A stretch of DNA of 64,000 nt from Solobacterium sp. (lineage in GTDB: Bacteria; Bacillota_I; Bacilli_A; Erysipelotrichales; Erysipelotrichaceae), in NCBI GenBank assembly GCA_017469885.1, contig JAFUFO010000021.1, positions 124,001 through 188,000 on the forward strand, in the 5' to 3' direction. The notes beneath the pieces were generated by a model that ran no database searches, was not told the origin of the DNA, and saw only the letters and a list, made by a program, of their open reading frames with translations. Made by a program: the position numbers and the translations under genes. Positions 17,557 through 25,352 of the stretch are shown piece after piece (position 1 is the stretch's first letter; the number at the start of each line of letters is the position of its first letter).

Positions 17557-17971
17557 CCACCTGCCAGGCAGGTGGAAGGCAGGTGCTTCTTGTAGAAAGA
17601 AGCACCCCATCTGACTAAGATGGTGAGTGTCGAAGTCACCAGAATAGAAAGATGAGGTGTTTAATATGGCCAAGAAGTACGATTCATTGGCACACACAAA
17701 GTATTATACAAGATACCATATCGTGTTCACTCCAAAGTACAGAAGAAAGGTAATTTATAATCAGTTGCGGAGAGACATCGCAGAATATATCAAGAGACTG
17801 TGCGCATACAAGGGAGTGGAGATAATCGAAGGGCATATGATGCCAGACCATGTGCACATACTAGTGTCGATACCACCGAAGATTTCGGTAAGCAGTTTCA
17901 TGGGATATCTGAAGGGAAAGCTGTCGATGATGATCTTTGAAAAACACGGGAACTTAAAGTACAAATTTGGC
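17557..17971 (+). mobile_element. IS200/IS605-type remnant, left end and 5' part of tnpA
   Basis: The left end shows the subterminal hairpin CCACCTGCC-A-GGCAGGTGG (17557-17575) and a second hairpin TGCTTCTT / AAGAAGCA just before the transposase start, both typical of IS200 leaders. Transposase coding sequence runs to about 17971 and then stops matching. No right end is visible. The outer left boundary is uncertain by a few tens of bases because IS200 elements make no target duplication. Confidence 0.8.
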
Positions 17972-18082
17972 AAGTGGAACTTCACGAAGTTTGTGATCGA
18001 CCGTGAAGGCAATGTCGTCGCCCGCTTTGAGCCGACTGCCGATATGGAAAAGGTCGAGGCATGCATTAAATCGCTGCTTTGA
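17666..18082 (+). pseudogene. Chimera: IS200 TnpA N-terminus fused in frame to glutathione peroxidase C-terminus
   Basis: Open frame of 138 residues. Residues 1-102 match IS200 Y1 transposases, including YHIVFTPKYRRKVIYNQ and the HUH motif H62-V-H64 within GHMMPDHVHILV. From K103 the protein changes to KWNFTKFVIDREGNVVARF, the well-known C-terminal strand and tail of glutathione peroxidases, to the stop. The catalytic Tyr of TnpA is lost, and the peroxidase lacks its N-terminal active-site Cys/Gln. Codon use also shifts at the joint, from AT-rich to GC-rich like the host. No peroxidase N-terminus is found upstream. I read this as a deletion that joined IS and peroxidase gene. Start is ATG 17666 with GATGAGG 8 bases before. 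Confidence 0.85.
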
Positions 18083-18100
18083 GTTACTGCTGAACAGGAA

Positions 18101-18138
18101 AGAGGACCCTGCCCGCATGCGGAGAGGGTCCTTTAATT
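18101..18138 (+). terminator. Terminator, probably of the lost peroxidase gene
   Basis: Stem AGGACCCT / AGGGTCCT with a 14-nt loop and TTAATTTT, 20 bases after the chimeric frame. Confidence 0.7.
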
Positions 18139-18204
18139 TTGCCGGCGAACAGAAATCGAAAACTGACCGTATTCAGATAGCCGGAAACATACTAGGATGA
18201 ATTT

Positions 18205-19044
18205 ATGAAGCATATTGTATTTCGCAACGAAACAATTTCTGCCGTCGGGATGGGAACGACCGGATTCTGGTCCGGTTCGAATCCGGGCCTCTGTGACTGT
18301 ATCCGTACGGCATATGACACCTACGGAATGAATCTGTTCGATACGGCGGAGATGTACGGAAACGGACGCTGTGAAACCGCACTTGGAAAAACGCTGGAAG
18401 GAATTCCCCGGGACAGGCTGTTTCTGGTGGACAAGATTCATCCGGATCACACAACGCCGGCATCCTTTGCGCGCAGTCTTGATCACAGTCTGATCCGCCT
18501 CGATACGGATTATATTGACCTGTATCTGCTGCACTGGCGGGAGAACGTTGACCTTCCGTTTCTGGTGGATGCCATGCATGAAGCACAGCGGCAGGGAAAG
18601 ATCCGTCACTGGGGTGTCTCCAACTTTACGATCGAGGATATGAAGGATCTGTTTGCGGCGGGCGGTACCGACTGTTTCTGTGATCAGATTTTCTATACGC
18701 TGTATGAGCGCGGGGCGGAATATGATCTGGTTCCGTTTCTGAAAGAACACGACATCCTGCCGATGTCCTATTCTTCGCTTGGCTCAAATTATTACAGCCA
18801 TCCGGATGTGCATAAAAACAGGGCAATCATGAACGCATGCCGGGAGTATGGCATAGCGCCGGAAGCGTATATGTTAACCATGAATGTTGCGGCCGGCTTC
18901 GCGGCACTGTTCACCACATCCTCGCTTTCCCACCTGCAGGACAATCTTGCGGAAGTCAGTGACGAAACCTGTGCGGCATTGAAGCCGGTATTTGACCGGG
19001 AATTCCCGGCGCCGTACCATGCGGTCCCGCTGGTAAAAATCTGA
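18205..19044 (+). CDS. Aldo/keto reductase
   Basis: Protein of 279 residues, a single AKR barrel without the Fe-S extension seen at 3747-4940. Catalytic tetrad candidates are Asp and Tyr in LFDTAEMYGNG, Lys in FLVDKIHPD and His in LYLLHW. WGVSNF near residue 138 is a family signature. It is a NAD(P)H-dependent carbonyl reductase of unknown substrate. It is a single gene with a terminator; the ribosome site is poor (AGGATGAATTT). Confidence 0.88.
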   Translation: MKHIVFRNETISAVGMGTTGFWSGSNPGLCDCIRTAYDTYGMNLFDTAEMYGNGRCETALGKTLEGIPRDRLFLVDKIHPDHTTPASFARSLDHSLIRLDTDYIDLYLLHWRENVDLPFLVDAMHEAQRQGKIRHWGVSNFTIEDMKDLFAAGGTDCFCDQIFYTLYERGAEYDLVPFLKEHDILPMSYSSLGSNYYSHPDVHKNRAIMNACREYGIAPEAYMLTMNVAAGFAALFTTSSLSHLQDNLAEVSDETCAALKPVFDREFPAPYHAVPLVKI

Positions 19045-19066
19045 GCTCATCATCAACCGAGCAGAC

Positions 19067-19093
19067 AGGGCATCCGTTAGATGCCTTTTTCTC
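19067..19093 (+). terminator. Intrinsic terminator of the aldo/keto reductase gene
   Basis: Stem GGCATC / GATGCC with a 5-nt loop followed by five T. Confidence 0.75.
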
Positions 19094-19115
19094 TGTGACA
19101 CAAAAAAGGAGGACC

Positions 19116-19670
19116 TTAATCCTCCTGTGTAAATGCGATACGGCGGTATTCCTGATGATGATCATCATAGATGATGAATTCGGACTCCGTAAGCACACCG
19201 TAACTCTTTGGGTGGCCTTCTTTCGGAAAGGTGATACTGCCGGGGTTCAGCGTATAAACGCCGTCCCGCTGTCCGGTGTCGGGAATGTGGGTATGGCCGT
19301 ACAGGAAAATATCTCCCGGGCTGAGACGCGGCATATGCGAAGGACTGTAGATATGACCGTGTGTGATGAACAGTCTTCGGGACCCCAGCATGAAACTGTT
19401 GTATGCGGCGTCATACGGAAACTCCAGCATCAGTCCGTCCACTTCCGCTTCACAGTTTCCCCGGACCGCAAAAATACGCTCGGAATACTGATTCATAATG
19501 CGGGCGACCGCTTTCGGGTCGTGGTTTTCCGGAACCGGATTGCGCGGACCGTGATACAGGACGTCCCCAAGACAGAGGACCGCATCCGGATTATGCAGGC
19601 GGCAGGCGTCTTCAAACACTTCCGCGCCGGTGCAGCTGCCGTGGATATCGGATATGACTAAATATTTCAT
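19116..19670 (-). CDS. YfcE-type metallophosphodiesterase
   Basis: Protein of 184 residues with the full set of calcineurin-like motifs: SDIHG (8-12), GDVLYHG, RGNCEAE, THGH and YGHTHIPD. Length and spacing match YfcE, a Mn-dependent phosphodiesterase active on small artificial substrates and of unclear cellular role. It is convergent with the aldo/keto reductase and divergent from the HutC-type regulator at 19806. Confidence 0.9.
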   Translation of the reverse strand: MKYLVISDIHGSCTGAEVFEDACRLHNPDAVLCLGDVLYHGPRNPVPENHDPKAVARIMNQYSERIFAVRGNCEAEVDGLMLEFPYDAAYNSFMLGSRRLFITHGHIYSPSHMPRLSPGDIFLYGHTHIPDTGQRDGVYTLNPGSITFPKEGHPKSYGVLTESEFIIYDDHHQEYRRIAFTQED

Positions 19671-19732
19671 ATATTAAAAATCCTTTCTCAACTATCATAC
19701 CGTTCTCAGCGTTGATTTTGATCAGAAAACGA

Positions 19733-19746
19733 AATGTTATAACATT
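19733..19746. promoter_or_regulatory. Operator candidate for the HutC-type GntR regulator
   Basis: Perfect 14-bp palindrome AATGTTATAACATT, with the GT-N-TA-N-AC core expected for HutC-subfamily GntR proteins, in the 135-base divergent gap and 60 bases before the regulator gene. Confidence 0.65.
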
Positions 19747-19805
19747 AAGACAAAATGTATTGCGTTCCGGTTGCCGGTGCGGTAAATTGAAGCAGGAGAG
19801 AGGGG

Positions 19806-20534
19806 ATGACAAACACGGAACTGAAAAAAGGAAGCGGGCAGAAGCCCCTCTGGAGTCAGCTGTTTGAGATTCTGAAGGAACGTATTACGGAGAATGTCTA
19901 CGAAGCCGGAAGTGTTCTGCCGACCGAGGCGGAACTGATGAAGGAATTCTCGGTTTCCCGCATTACCGTCCGTCAGGCAATGAACCGGCTGCTTCAGGAA
20001 GGCATGATTTCAAGACGGCGCGGAAGCGGTACGATCGTACTGCCGACCCCGGGAAACCTGTCCACCAGTTTTCATTCCACGTTTAAGGGGGAAGAGCACA
20101 ATCACCTGAAGGACCGCAGAGTGCTTTCCGTCGCGTATGAGACGGTTCCTCAGGAAGCTGCCGATTTCTTCGGCACCTCCGTGAACCAGCCGCTGCTTAC
20201 GCTGGTCCGCGAATCCTATCTCAACGGGAAACCGGTTGTCCGGTATGTGACCTATCTGAGTCCCGCGTGCATGGTGAAGGACACGGACGATGTGTCCGGA
20301 TCGCTGTATGAACTGCTGGAGGAACTGGGTGATCCGATTGACCGGGTCACGGAAGTCATTACCGCATTCATTGCCGGACCGGAAGAAAAGAGCATCTTCC
20401 ATCTTGAAAACGACACAGCGCTGATCCATCGTATCCGGAAGGGATACAGCCGGGAAAATCCGATCGAGTATACCGATTCCCTGTATCTTTCCGATGACTA
20501 TCAGCTGACGATTGAAGAATCATTTACGAAATAA
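19806..20534 (+). CDS. GntR-family regulator, HutC/UTRA subfamily
   Basis: Protein of 242 residues. Winged helix-turn-helix at about 15-80 with YEAGSVLPTEAELMKEFSVS and RQAMNRLLQEGMISRRRGSG. The UTRA effector domain follows (about 95-240) and usually binds a sugar phosphate or amino sugar. Its downstream neighbours are two hexose-phosphate isomerases, starting 22 bases later, so it probably controls them and senses one of their substrates. The palindrome at 19733-19746 suits autoregulation. Confidence 0.9.
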   Translation: MTNTELKKGSGQKPLWSQLFEILKERITENVYEAGSVLPTEAELMKEFSVSRITVRQAMNRLLQEGMISRRRGSGTIVLPTPGNLSTSFHSTFKGEEHNHLKDRRVLSVAYETVPQEAADFFGTSVNQPLLTLVRESYLNGKPVVRYVTYLSPACMVKDTDDVSGSLYELLEELGDPIDRVTEVITAFIAGPEEKSIFHLENDTALIHRIRKGYSRENPIEYTDSLYLSDDYQLTIEESFTK

Positions 20535-20556
20535 AACCAACAGGAGGAGTTCAGGT

Positions 20557-22053
20557 ATGGGACCGATCAAGGTAAGCCCGATGTATGACAAAACGATCTG
20601 GGCAGGCGATAAACTGGCAAAGATCCGTAATCGTGTATGGAACGGCGAAGGCACGTCCTGGGAAATCAGCGTGCATCCCTATGCACAGTCTGTGGTCAGT
20701 GAAGGAGAGCACAAAGGAAAAACCATTGCGTCCTTAATCGAACACGACCATGACGGCATTCTCGGCCCCGGCGTTACGGATGAAGATCTGTTGCGCTGTG
20801 CCTTCCTTGACGCAAAGGATTCACTTTCCGTACAGGTTCATCCCGGGGAGCGCTATGCCCGGGAAAACGAGAACGACCACGGGAAAACCGAGGCCTGGTA
20901 TATTCTTGACGCAGAGGAAGGCGCAGAGCTCGTTGCGGGCTCGGACTTCCGTTCCAGAGATGAGATTCAGGCATCGATCGATGCCGGTACGATCGAAGAT
21001 CATCTGTACCGGATCCCGGTAACGGAAGGAGATTTTGTCCAGGTCCCAAGCGGAACCCTGCATGCATTGGGTGCGGGAATTCTGGCACTGGAGATCGGCA
21101 CGAACTCCAATACGACCTACCGGTTCTACGACTACAACCGCAGAGACAAGGACGGCAATCTCCGCCCGCTTCACATTGCGAAGAGTCTGGATGTCGTTGT
21201 CTGCGGACAGACCGGCGTGAAAGTTTCCACACCGGTGGATCATCAGCCGAAAGTAAAACGGATCGCAGATTTCCCGGAATACAGCGTGGACCTGATCGAT
21301 GTAAACGGGAAATATACACTTCCCGCATGGCCTGCTTCCTTCCGGACGCTGTCCTGTGTTAAAGGAGAGGCAGTGCTCACCTGTGAAGGGGAGACCTCAG
21401 ACCTTGCATTTACGGAGTCGGTATTCCTGCCGGCATCCTGCGGAGAGATCACTGTGAAAGGAGACTGCCGCCTGCTGGTCGGCACCCCGAAGCCGCGGGC
21501 CGTCATGGATATCAAGGAACCGCGCTTTCTGACAGACTTCTCGAAGACCGCTTCTTCCGTTACGCTCTCACACGGCGTCAAGAAGCTGAAGGATATCGCT
21601 TCCTACTATATCAATACGGAAGGTGTGGATCCGGAGACGGTGCTGTATGAAGTGCAGTGCGATGACGGCAATCCGGAAGTCCCAGGCTCGCTGTCCTACG
21701 GCCTTACAACGATTTATCCCAACCGCATCAATGACGAGTGTCCGTTTACCAAGGGACACTGGCATATGGATGAAAGTGTAGAGGAAGTCTATGAAGGTGA
21801 AGCCGGAACCGGACTTCTGATGTATATGAACCATGACGGTATGACCTGGTGTGAAAAGGTATTCCCGGGCAGTGTGCATCACATTGCGGGAACACTGGCG
21901 CACCGGCTGATCAACACCGGTGATGAGCCACTGAAGGTACGGGCAGTCTGGCCGCCTTCGGCAGGACACAACTATGACGAGGTAATCGCGCATCCGTTTG
22001 GATTCCGCGTATTCCGGAAAGGAAATGAACTGAAGGTAATTCCCCATGAGTAA
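20557..22053 (+). CDS. Fused mannose-6-P isomerase and cupin-type glucose-6-P isomerase
   Basis: Protein of 498 residues with two metal-dependent cupin enzymes in tandem. Residues 1 to about 320 are a class I mannose-6-phosphate isomerase with zinc ligands Q93 and H95 (SVQVHP), E112 (KTEAW) and H169 (VPSGTLHALG). Residues about 335-498 match the cupin phosphoglucose isomerase of archaea: H401, H403, E410 and H449, with the same spacing as H88, H90, E97 and H136 of Pyrococcus furiosus PGI, plus KGHWH, PGSVHHIAGTLAHR and the AGHNYDEV tail. Together the halves would link mannose-6-P, fructose-6-P and glucose-6-P. AGGAGGAG precedes the start. It overlaps the next isomerase gene by 8 bases. Confidence 0.9.
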   Translation: MGPIKVSPMYDKTIWAGDKLAKIRNRVWNGEGTSWEISVHPYAQSVVSEGEHKGKTIASLIEHDHDGILGPGVTDEDLLRCAFLDAKDSLSVQVHPGERYARENENDHGKTEAWYILDAEEGAELVAGSDFRSRDEIQASIDAGTIEDHLYRIPVTEGDFVQVPSGTLHALGAGILALEIGTNSNTTYRFYDYNRRDKDGNLRPLHIAKSLDVVVCGQTGVKVSTPVDHQPKVKRIADFPEYSVDLIDVNGKYTLPAWPASFRTLSCVKGEAVLTCEGETSDLAFTESVFLPASCGEITVKGDCRLLVGTPKPRAVMDIKEPRFLTDFSKTASSVTLSHGVKKLKDIASYYINTEGVDPETVLYEVQCDDGNPEVPGSLSYGLTTIYPNRINDECPFTKGHWHMDESVEEVYEGEAGTGLLMYMNHDGMTWCEKVFPGSVHHIAGTLAHRLINTGDEPLKVRAVWPPSAGHNYDEVIAHPFGFRVFRKGNELKVIPHE

Positions 22054-23773
22054 TTATGACCGTTTTCCGCACATCAACTGCAGCGACGCCCGTGTAACCC
22101 GCGGCTATGACAACATCATTTCCGAACTGCAGGACCGGATCACAACGGATGCCCGCTTTGTGCTGATTGCGGAAACCTATCCGGGCGTACGCGATGAGGA
22201 AATCCTTCCGCAGCTGAAGCAGCTGAATCCTTCCCTGGTCATTGAGACAAAGGATCTGTATCTTTCGGATGAAGCGATGACGGAGAAGATGATGCCGTGG
22301 CTGACCGATGACCGTGTCTTTGGCCATATGTACAGCGGCACCGTGGAAACATTCCTCGACAATGAAATAGTACAGGCCGCAAAGAAGGCGTTTGAAGATG
22401 CGTCCGGACTGATTCTTGTGTACGGTATGGGTGCCTCGCTCTTTGGGACAGGGGACCTCTGCGTGCTCTTTGATATGGCACGCTGGGAGATCCAGATGCG
22501 CTATCGTGCAGGCATGGGCAACTATAATTGCTCGAATACCGATGATGATATCCTGCGCAAATTCAAGCGCGGTTACTTTGTGGAATGGCGGATGGCGGAT
22601 CTGCTTAAGATCCGGATCCTCGATTCCATCGATTATCTGATTGACACGAACAAGGCGGATGATCCGAAGATGATCACCGGCGATCAGTTCCGCAATGGAC
22701 TGAAACAGGCAGTGAATCAGCCGTTCCGTCTGGTGCCGTATTTTGACCCGGGTGTCTGGGGCGGCCAGTGGATGAAGGAACACTGCAATCTCGATCCTTC
22801 CGCGAAGAATTATGCATGGTCGTTTGACGGTGTTCCAGAAGAGAACTCGCTGTATCTGCGGTTTGGCGATACGGATGTCGAGATTCCGGCGATGGATCTG
22901 ACCCTGTACTGCCCGAAGGAACTACTCGGCGCAAAGAACTACGCCCGCTTCGGTGCGGAATTCCCGATCCGGTTTGACTTCCTGGATACGATGGGCGGAC
23001 AGAATCTCAGCCTGCAGGTACACCCGCTGACGGAGTATATTCACCGGACCTTCGGAATGGCATATACCCAGGATGAAAGCTACTATCTGCTGGATGCCGG
23101 AGAGGATGCGTGTGTGTATCTCGGCGTGAAGACCGGCACGAAGCCGGAAGACATGCTGGGGGCGCTGAAGGAAGCCCAGGAAACCGGAACCTTTGACGCG
23201 GAGCGCTATGTCAATAAATTTCCGGCAAAGAAACATGACCACTTTCTGATTCCGGCCGGAACGATCCACTGTTCCGGAACGAACGCCATGGTGCTGGAAA
23301 TCAGTGCGACACCTTATATCTTTACCTTCAAGCTCTGGGACTGGGGCAGACTCGGCCTCGACGGAAAACCGCGTCCCATCAATATAGAACACGGCTCTCA
23401 TGTCATTCAGTGGGACCGTACGACCGACTGGGTAAAGGAACACCTTGTCAATCCGACCAAGATGATCCACACCTGTGATGCGTATGACATTGAGCACACC
23501 GGTCTTCATGAGCTTGAGTTTATCGAAACCCGCCGCTATACGGTACGGGAGTCTGCGGAGATCGATCTTTGCGAAAGCGTCAGTATGTGCAACCTCGTCG
23601 AGGGAAGCGCAGCACGGATCGAGAGTCCGGACAATCAGTTCGAACCCTATGAGGTTCATTATGCGGAAACCTTCATCCTGCCGGCAAATATCGGCAGGGT
23701 GCGGATTGTGCCTGTGGAGGGAACCGTTAAGGTTATGCGGGCCTTTGTACGCGGTTCCCTCTGTTGCCAGTAA
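22046..23773 (+). CDS. manA: Class I mannose-6-phosphate isomerase, long form
   Basis: Protein of 575 residues. The C-terminal 350 residues are a type I phosphomannose isomerase with zinc ligands Q324 and H326 (LSLQVHP), E344 (QDESYYLL) and H408 (IPAGTIHCSG). An N-terminal extension of about 215 residues has a Rossmann-like pattern (ARFVLIAETYPGVRDEE, GLILVYGMGASLFGTGD) but no clear Walker A GK[ST]; its function is unknown. Long forms of this kind occur in other Bacillota. It overlaps the fusion gene by 8 bases, so two mannose-6-P isomerase domains are made from one transcript under the HutC-type regulator. Confidence 0.88.
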   Translation: MSNYDRFPHINCSDARVTRGYDNIISELQDRITTDARFVLIAETYPGVRDEEILPQLKQLNPSLVIETKDLYLSDEAMTEKMMPWLTDDRVFGHMYSGTVETFLDNEIVQAAKKAFEDASGLILVYGMGASLFGTGDLCVLFDMARWEIQMRYRAGMGNYNCSNTDDDILRKFKRGYFVEWRMADLLKIRILDSIDYLIDTNKADDPKMITGDQFRNGLKQAVNQPFRLVPYFDPGVWGGQWMKEHCNLDPSAKNYAWSFDGVPEENSLYLRFGDTDVEIPAMDLTLYCPKELLGAKNYARFGAEFPIRFDFLDTMGGQNLSLQVHPLTEYIHRTFGMAYTQDESYYLLDAGEDACVYLGVKTGTKPEDMLGALKEAQETGTFDAERYVNKFPAKKHDHFLIPAGTIHCSGTNAMVLEISATPYIFTFKLWDWGRLGLDGKPRPINIEHGSHVIQWDRTTDWVKEHLVNPTKMIHTCDAYDIEHTGLHELEFIETRRYTVRESAEIDLCESVSMCNLVEGSAARIESPDNQFEPYEVHYAETFILPANIGRVRIVPVEGTVKVMRAFVRGSLCCQ

Positions 23774-23818
23774 CTTTACACTGCGGTAAAATACGATTCA
23801 TATGGGGATGGAATTAGT

Positions 23819-24385
23819 ATGAGCAGTGTTTATAATTCACAGGCCTTTTACTATGTGCTTGTGATCGGATTTGCGGCTTATACCGCATATTATCTGTGGA
23901 AGGTGTTTCAGTTTCTCGCCGCCAATTACAAGGCGAGGAAAAAATACCTTGCGCAGTACGGAACAGAAAATACAAAGACGGTCAATCAGTTCTGGTGGTG
24001 GACCGCAGGTTATTCGCTTCTGATCATCTACAGTATTTATTCGGTAGTGACGATCGATTCCTCAATTGAGCAGGCAGAGTGGTTCCGTATGGCTTTCCTG
24101 TTTATCGCCCTGATTCTTCTGGGGCAGATGCTGGTGGCGGCAGTCAAGCGCAGCGCGCTGGTCGGCCCCGAGGCATTTGTGGTGGAAGATGCGGTTGTGC
24201 CGTGGAAGAGCGTTCTGAACATGGACCCGAAAAAGCGCGGTCTGCAGCGGATCGTTGAGCTTCAGACAACGCAGGGAAAGTACACGCTGTCACGGGAAAT
24301 GGGCCTTGTGCTTCACAAGGAACATGAGGAATGGAAAAAACGCAGAAAAGAAGCGAAAGAAAAGAAAAAGGAAAAGAAGAAGTAA
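23819..24385 (+). CDS. Hypothetical membrane protein with basic C-terminal tail
   Basis: Protein of 188 residues, family not recognised. Helices at about 12-32, 63-80 and 90-108 suggest three membrane spans, followed by a soluble domain (about 115-165, resembling a small PH-like domain with VVEDAVVPWKSVLNM) and a very basic tail of Lys/Glu repeats. Its stop overlaps the start of the next gene by one base, so the two are coupled. It follows the isomerase genes by 45 bases and may belong to the same transcript. Confidence 0.75.
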   Translation: MSSVYNSQAFYYVLVIGFAAYTAYYLWKVFQFLAANYKARKKYLAQYGTENTKTVNQFWWWTAGYSLLIIYSIYSVVTIDSSIEQAEWFRMAFLFIALILLGQMLVAAVKRSALVGPEAFVVEDAVVPWKSVLNMDPKKRGLQRIVELQTTQGKYTLSREMGLVLHKEHEEWKKRRKEAKEKKKEKKK

Positions 24386-24714
24386 TGTCCGAGAGTACAA
24401 AACGCGTCAGCGGCAGACAGACCGCAGGGCAGGCAGTCATCCAGTTCCTGAAGCGGAAGGGTGCGCTGGATGAAGAACATGCGGTCGGCTATGACCAGCT
24501 GAAGAACATCAAGCTGACTACACAGGTTCTTGCCTATACAATTGCCAATCTCATGCAGGAAAAGGTGGTCATCCGCACAAATGATGACCGGTATTATTTC
24601 AGCGAGGTGAACTGGGCAAAACTGGAACGCAAGGTACTTGGTTCCTATTCCTTCCTGTTCATCATTCCGATCGTGGCCGCAATCATCTTCTACTTCGTGT
24701 CGAAGTATATCTGA
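24385..24714 (+). CDS. Small tail-anchored hypothetical protein
   Basis: Protein of 109 residues, starting at the ATG inside TAATG of the previous gene. The soluble part has a winged-helix-like look (DQLKNIKLTTQVLAYTIANL and VVIRTNDDRYYFSE). One hydrophobic helix at about 88-105 ends the protein, so it is probably anchored by its C terminus with the N terminus in the cytoplasm. No family recognised. Coupling to the preceding membrane protein suggests a two-component unit. Confidence 0.7.
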   Translation: MSESTKRVSGRQTAGQAVIQFLKRKGALDEEHAVGYDQLKNIKLTTQVLAYTIANLMQEKVVIRTNDDRYYFSEVNWAKLERKVLGSYSFLFIIPIVAAIIFYFVSKYI

Positions 24715-24774
24715 GAATCTGAAATTTATTGAATCTGCGGAAATGCAGAATGTGCATTTTCATATTTGTCAATA

Positions 24775-24802
24775 TTGTCTTTGTAACCGTTTACGATATA
24801 AA
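24775..24802 (+). promoter_or_regulatory. PTS operon promoter with embedded cre site
   Basis: TTGTCT (24775-24780), 16-bp spacer, TATAAA (24797-24802). The spacer holds TTGTAACCGTTTACG (24781-24795), matching the CcpA consensus WTGNAANCGNWNNCW at all but the last base. A cre between -35 and -10 implies catabolite repression. Confidence 0.65.
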
Positions 24803-24863
24803 ATAATGTCATTGAGTGGAAGGGCAGAACATGAATTCATGGTGCACTTCCGGAGGAGAGAAA

Positions 24864-25295
24864 ATGAGATATGTAGTTATGGTAAGTCACGGTGACTTTG
24901 CACCGGGACTTCGGTCTGCCGTCTTCATGATGACCGGACCGAAAGACGAAGTTCTTTGCACCAACCTTCGCGCTGATATGAGCGCAGATCAGTTCCAGGA
25001 CAATTTCCGTGAACTGGTGGCTCCGATTTCCGCGGATGACGAAGTAATCCTTCTCTGCGATATTCTCGGCGGTTCTCCGATGACCAAGTCTCTCGAAGTT
25101 CTGTCGGAACGCGGACTGCTCGACACTGCGATCGTTCTCACCGGCATGAACATGCCGATGGCTATGACAGCGGTCATCATGAAGGACGTTCTCGAAGACA
25201 GAGAAGCACTGAAGAACACAATTATCAGCGAAGCACAGAATGCAGTCGCAGAGTTCAAGCCGGTTGCGGATGAAGACTCTGACGACGATATCTGA
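24864..25295 (+). CDS. PTS mannose/fructose/sorbose family IIA component
   Basis: Protein of 143 residues. VSHGDFAPG places the phosphorylated histidine at H9; LCDILGGSPMTKSLEVL and VLTGMNMPMA are further IIA(Man) signatures. It takes phosphate from HPr and passes it to IIB in the cytoplasm. The start is the ATG after GGAGGAGAGAAA, not an earlier in-frame ATG at 24816. An acidic tail (DEDSDDDI) ends the protein. First gene of the IIA-IIB-IIC-IID operon. Confidence 0.93.
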   Translation: MRYVVMVSHGDFAPGLRSAVFMMTGPKDEVLCTNLRADMSADQFQDNFRELVAPISADDEVILLCDILGGSPMTKSLEVLSERGLLDTAIVLTGMNMPMAMTAVIMKDVLEDREALKNTIISEAQNAVAEFKPVADEDSDDDI

Positions 25296-25352
25296 TTCAG
25301 GAAGAAACACAGTTTTGTGAAATCATAGTTAAGGAGGATAATACTACATCTT

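Noticed and set aside
17557-18082. Complete active IS200 element
   Set aside because: The transposase loses its C-terminal catalytic Tyr region at residue 102 and no right end is present.
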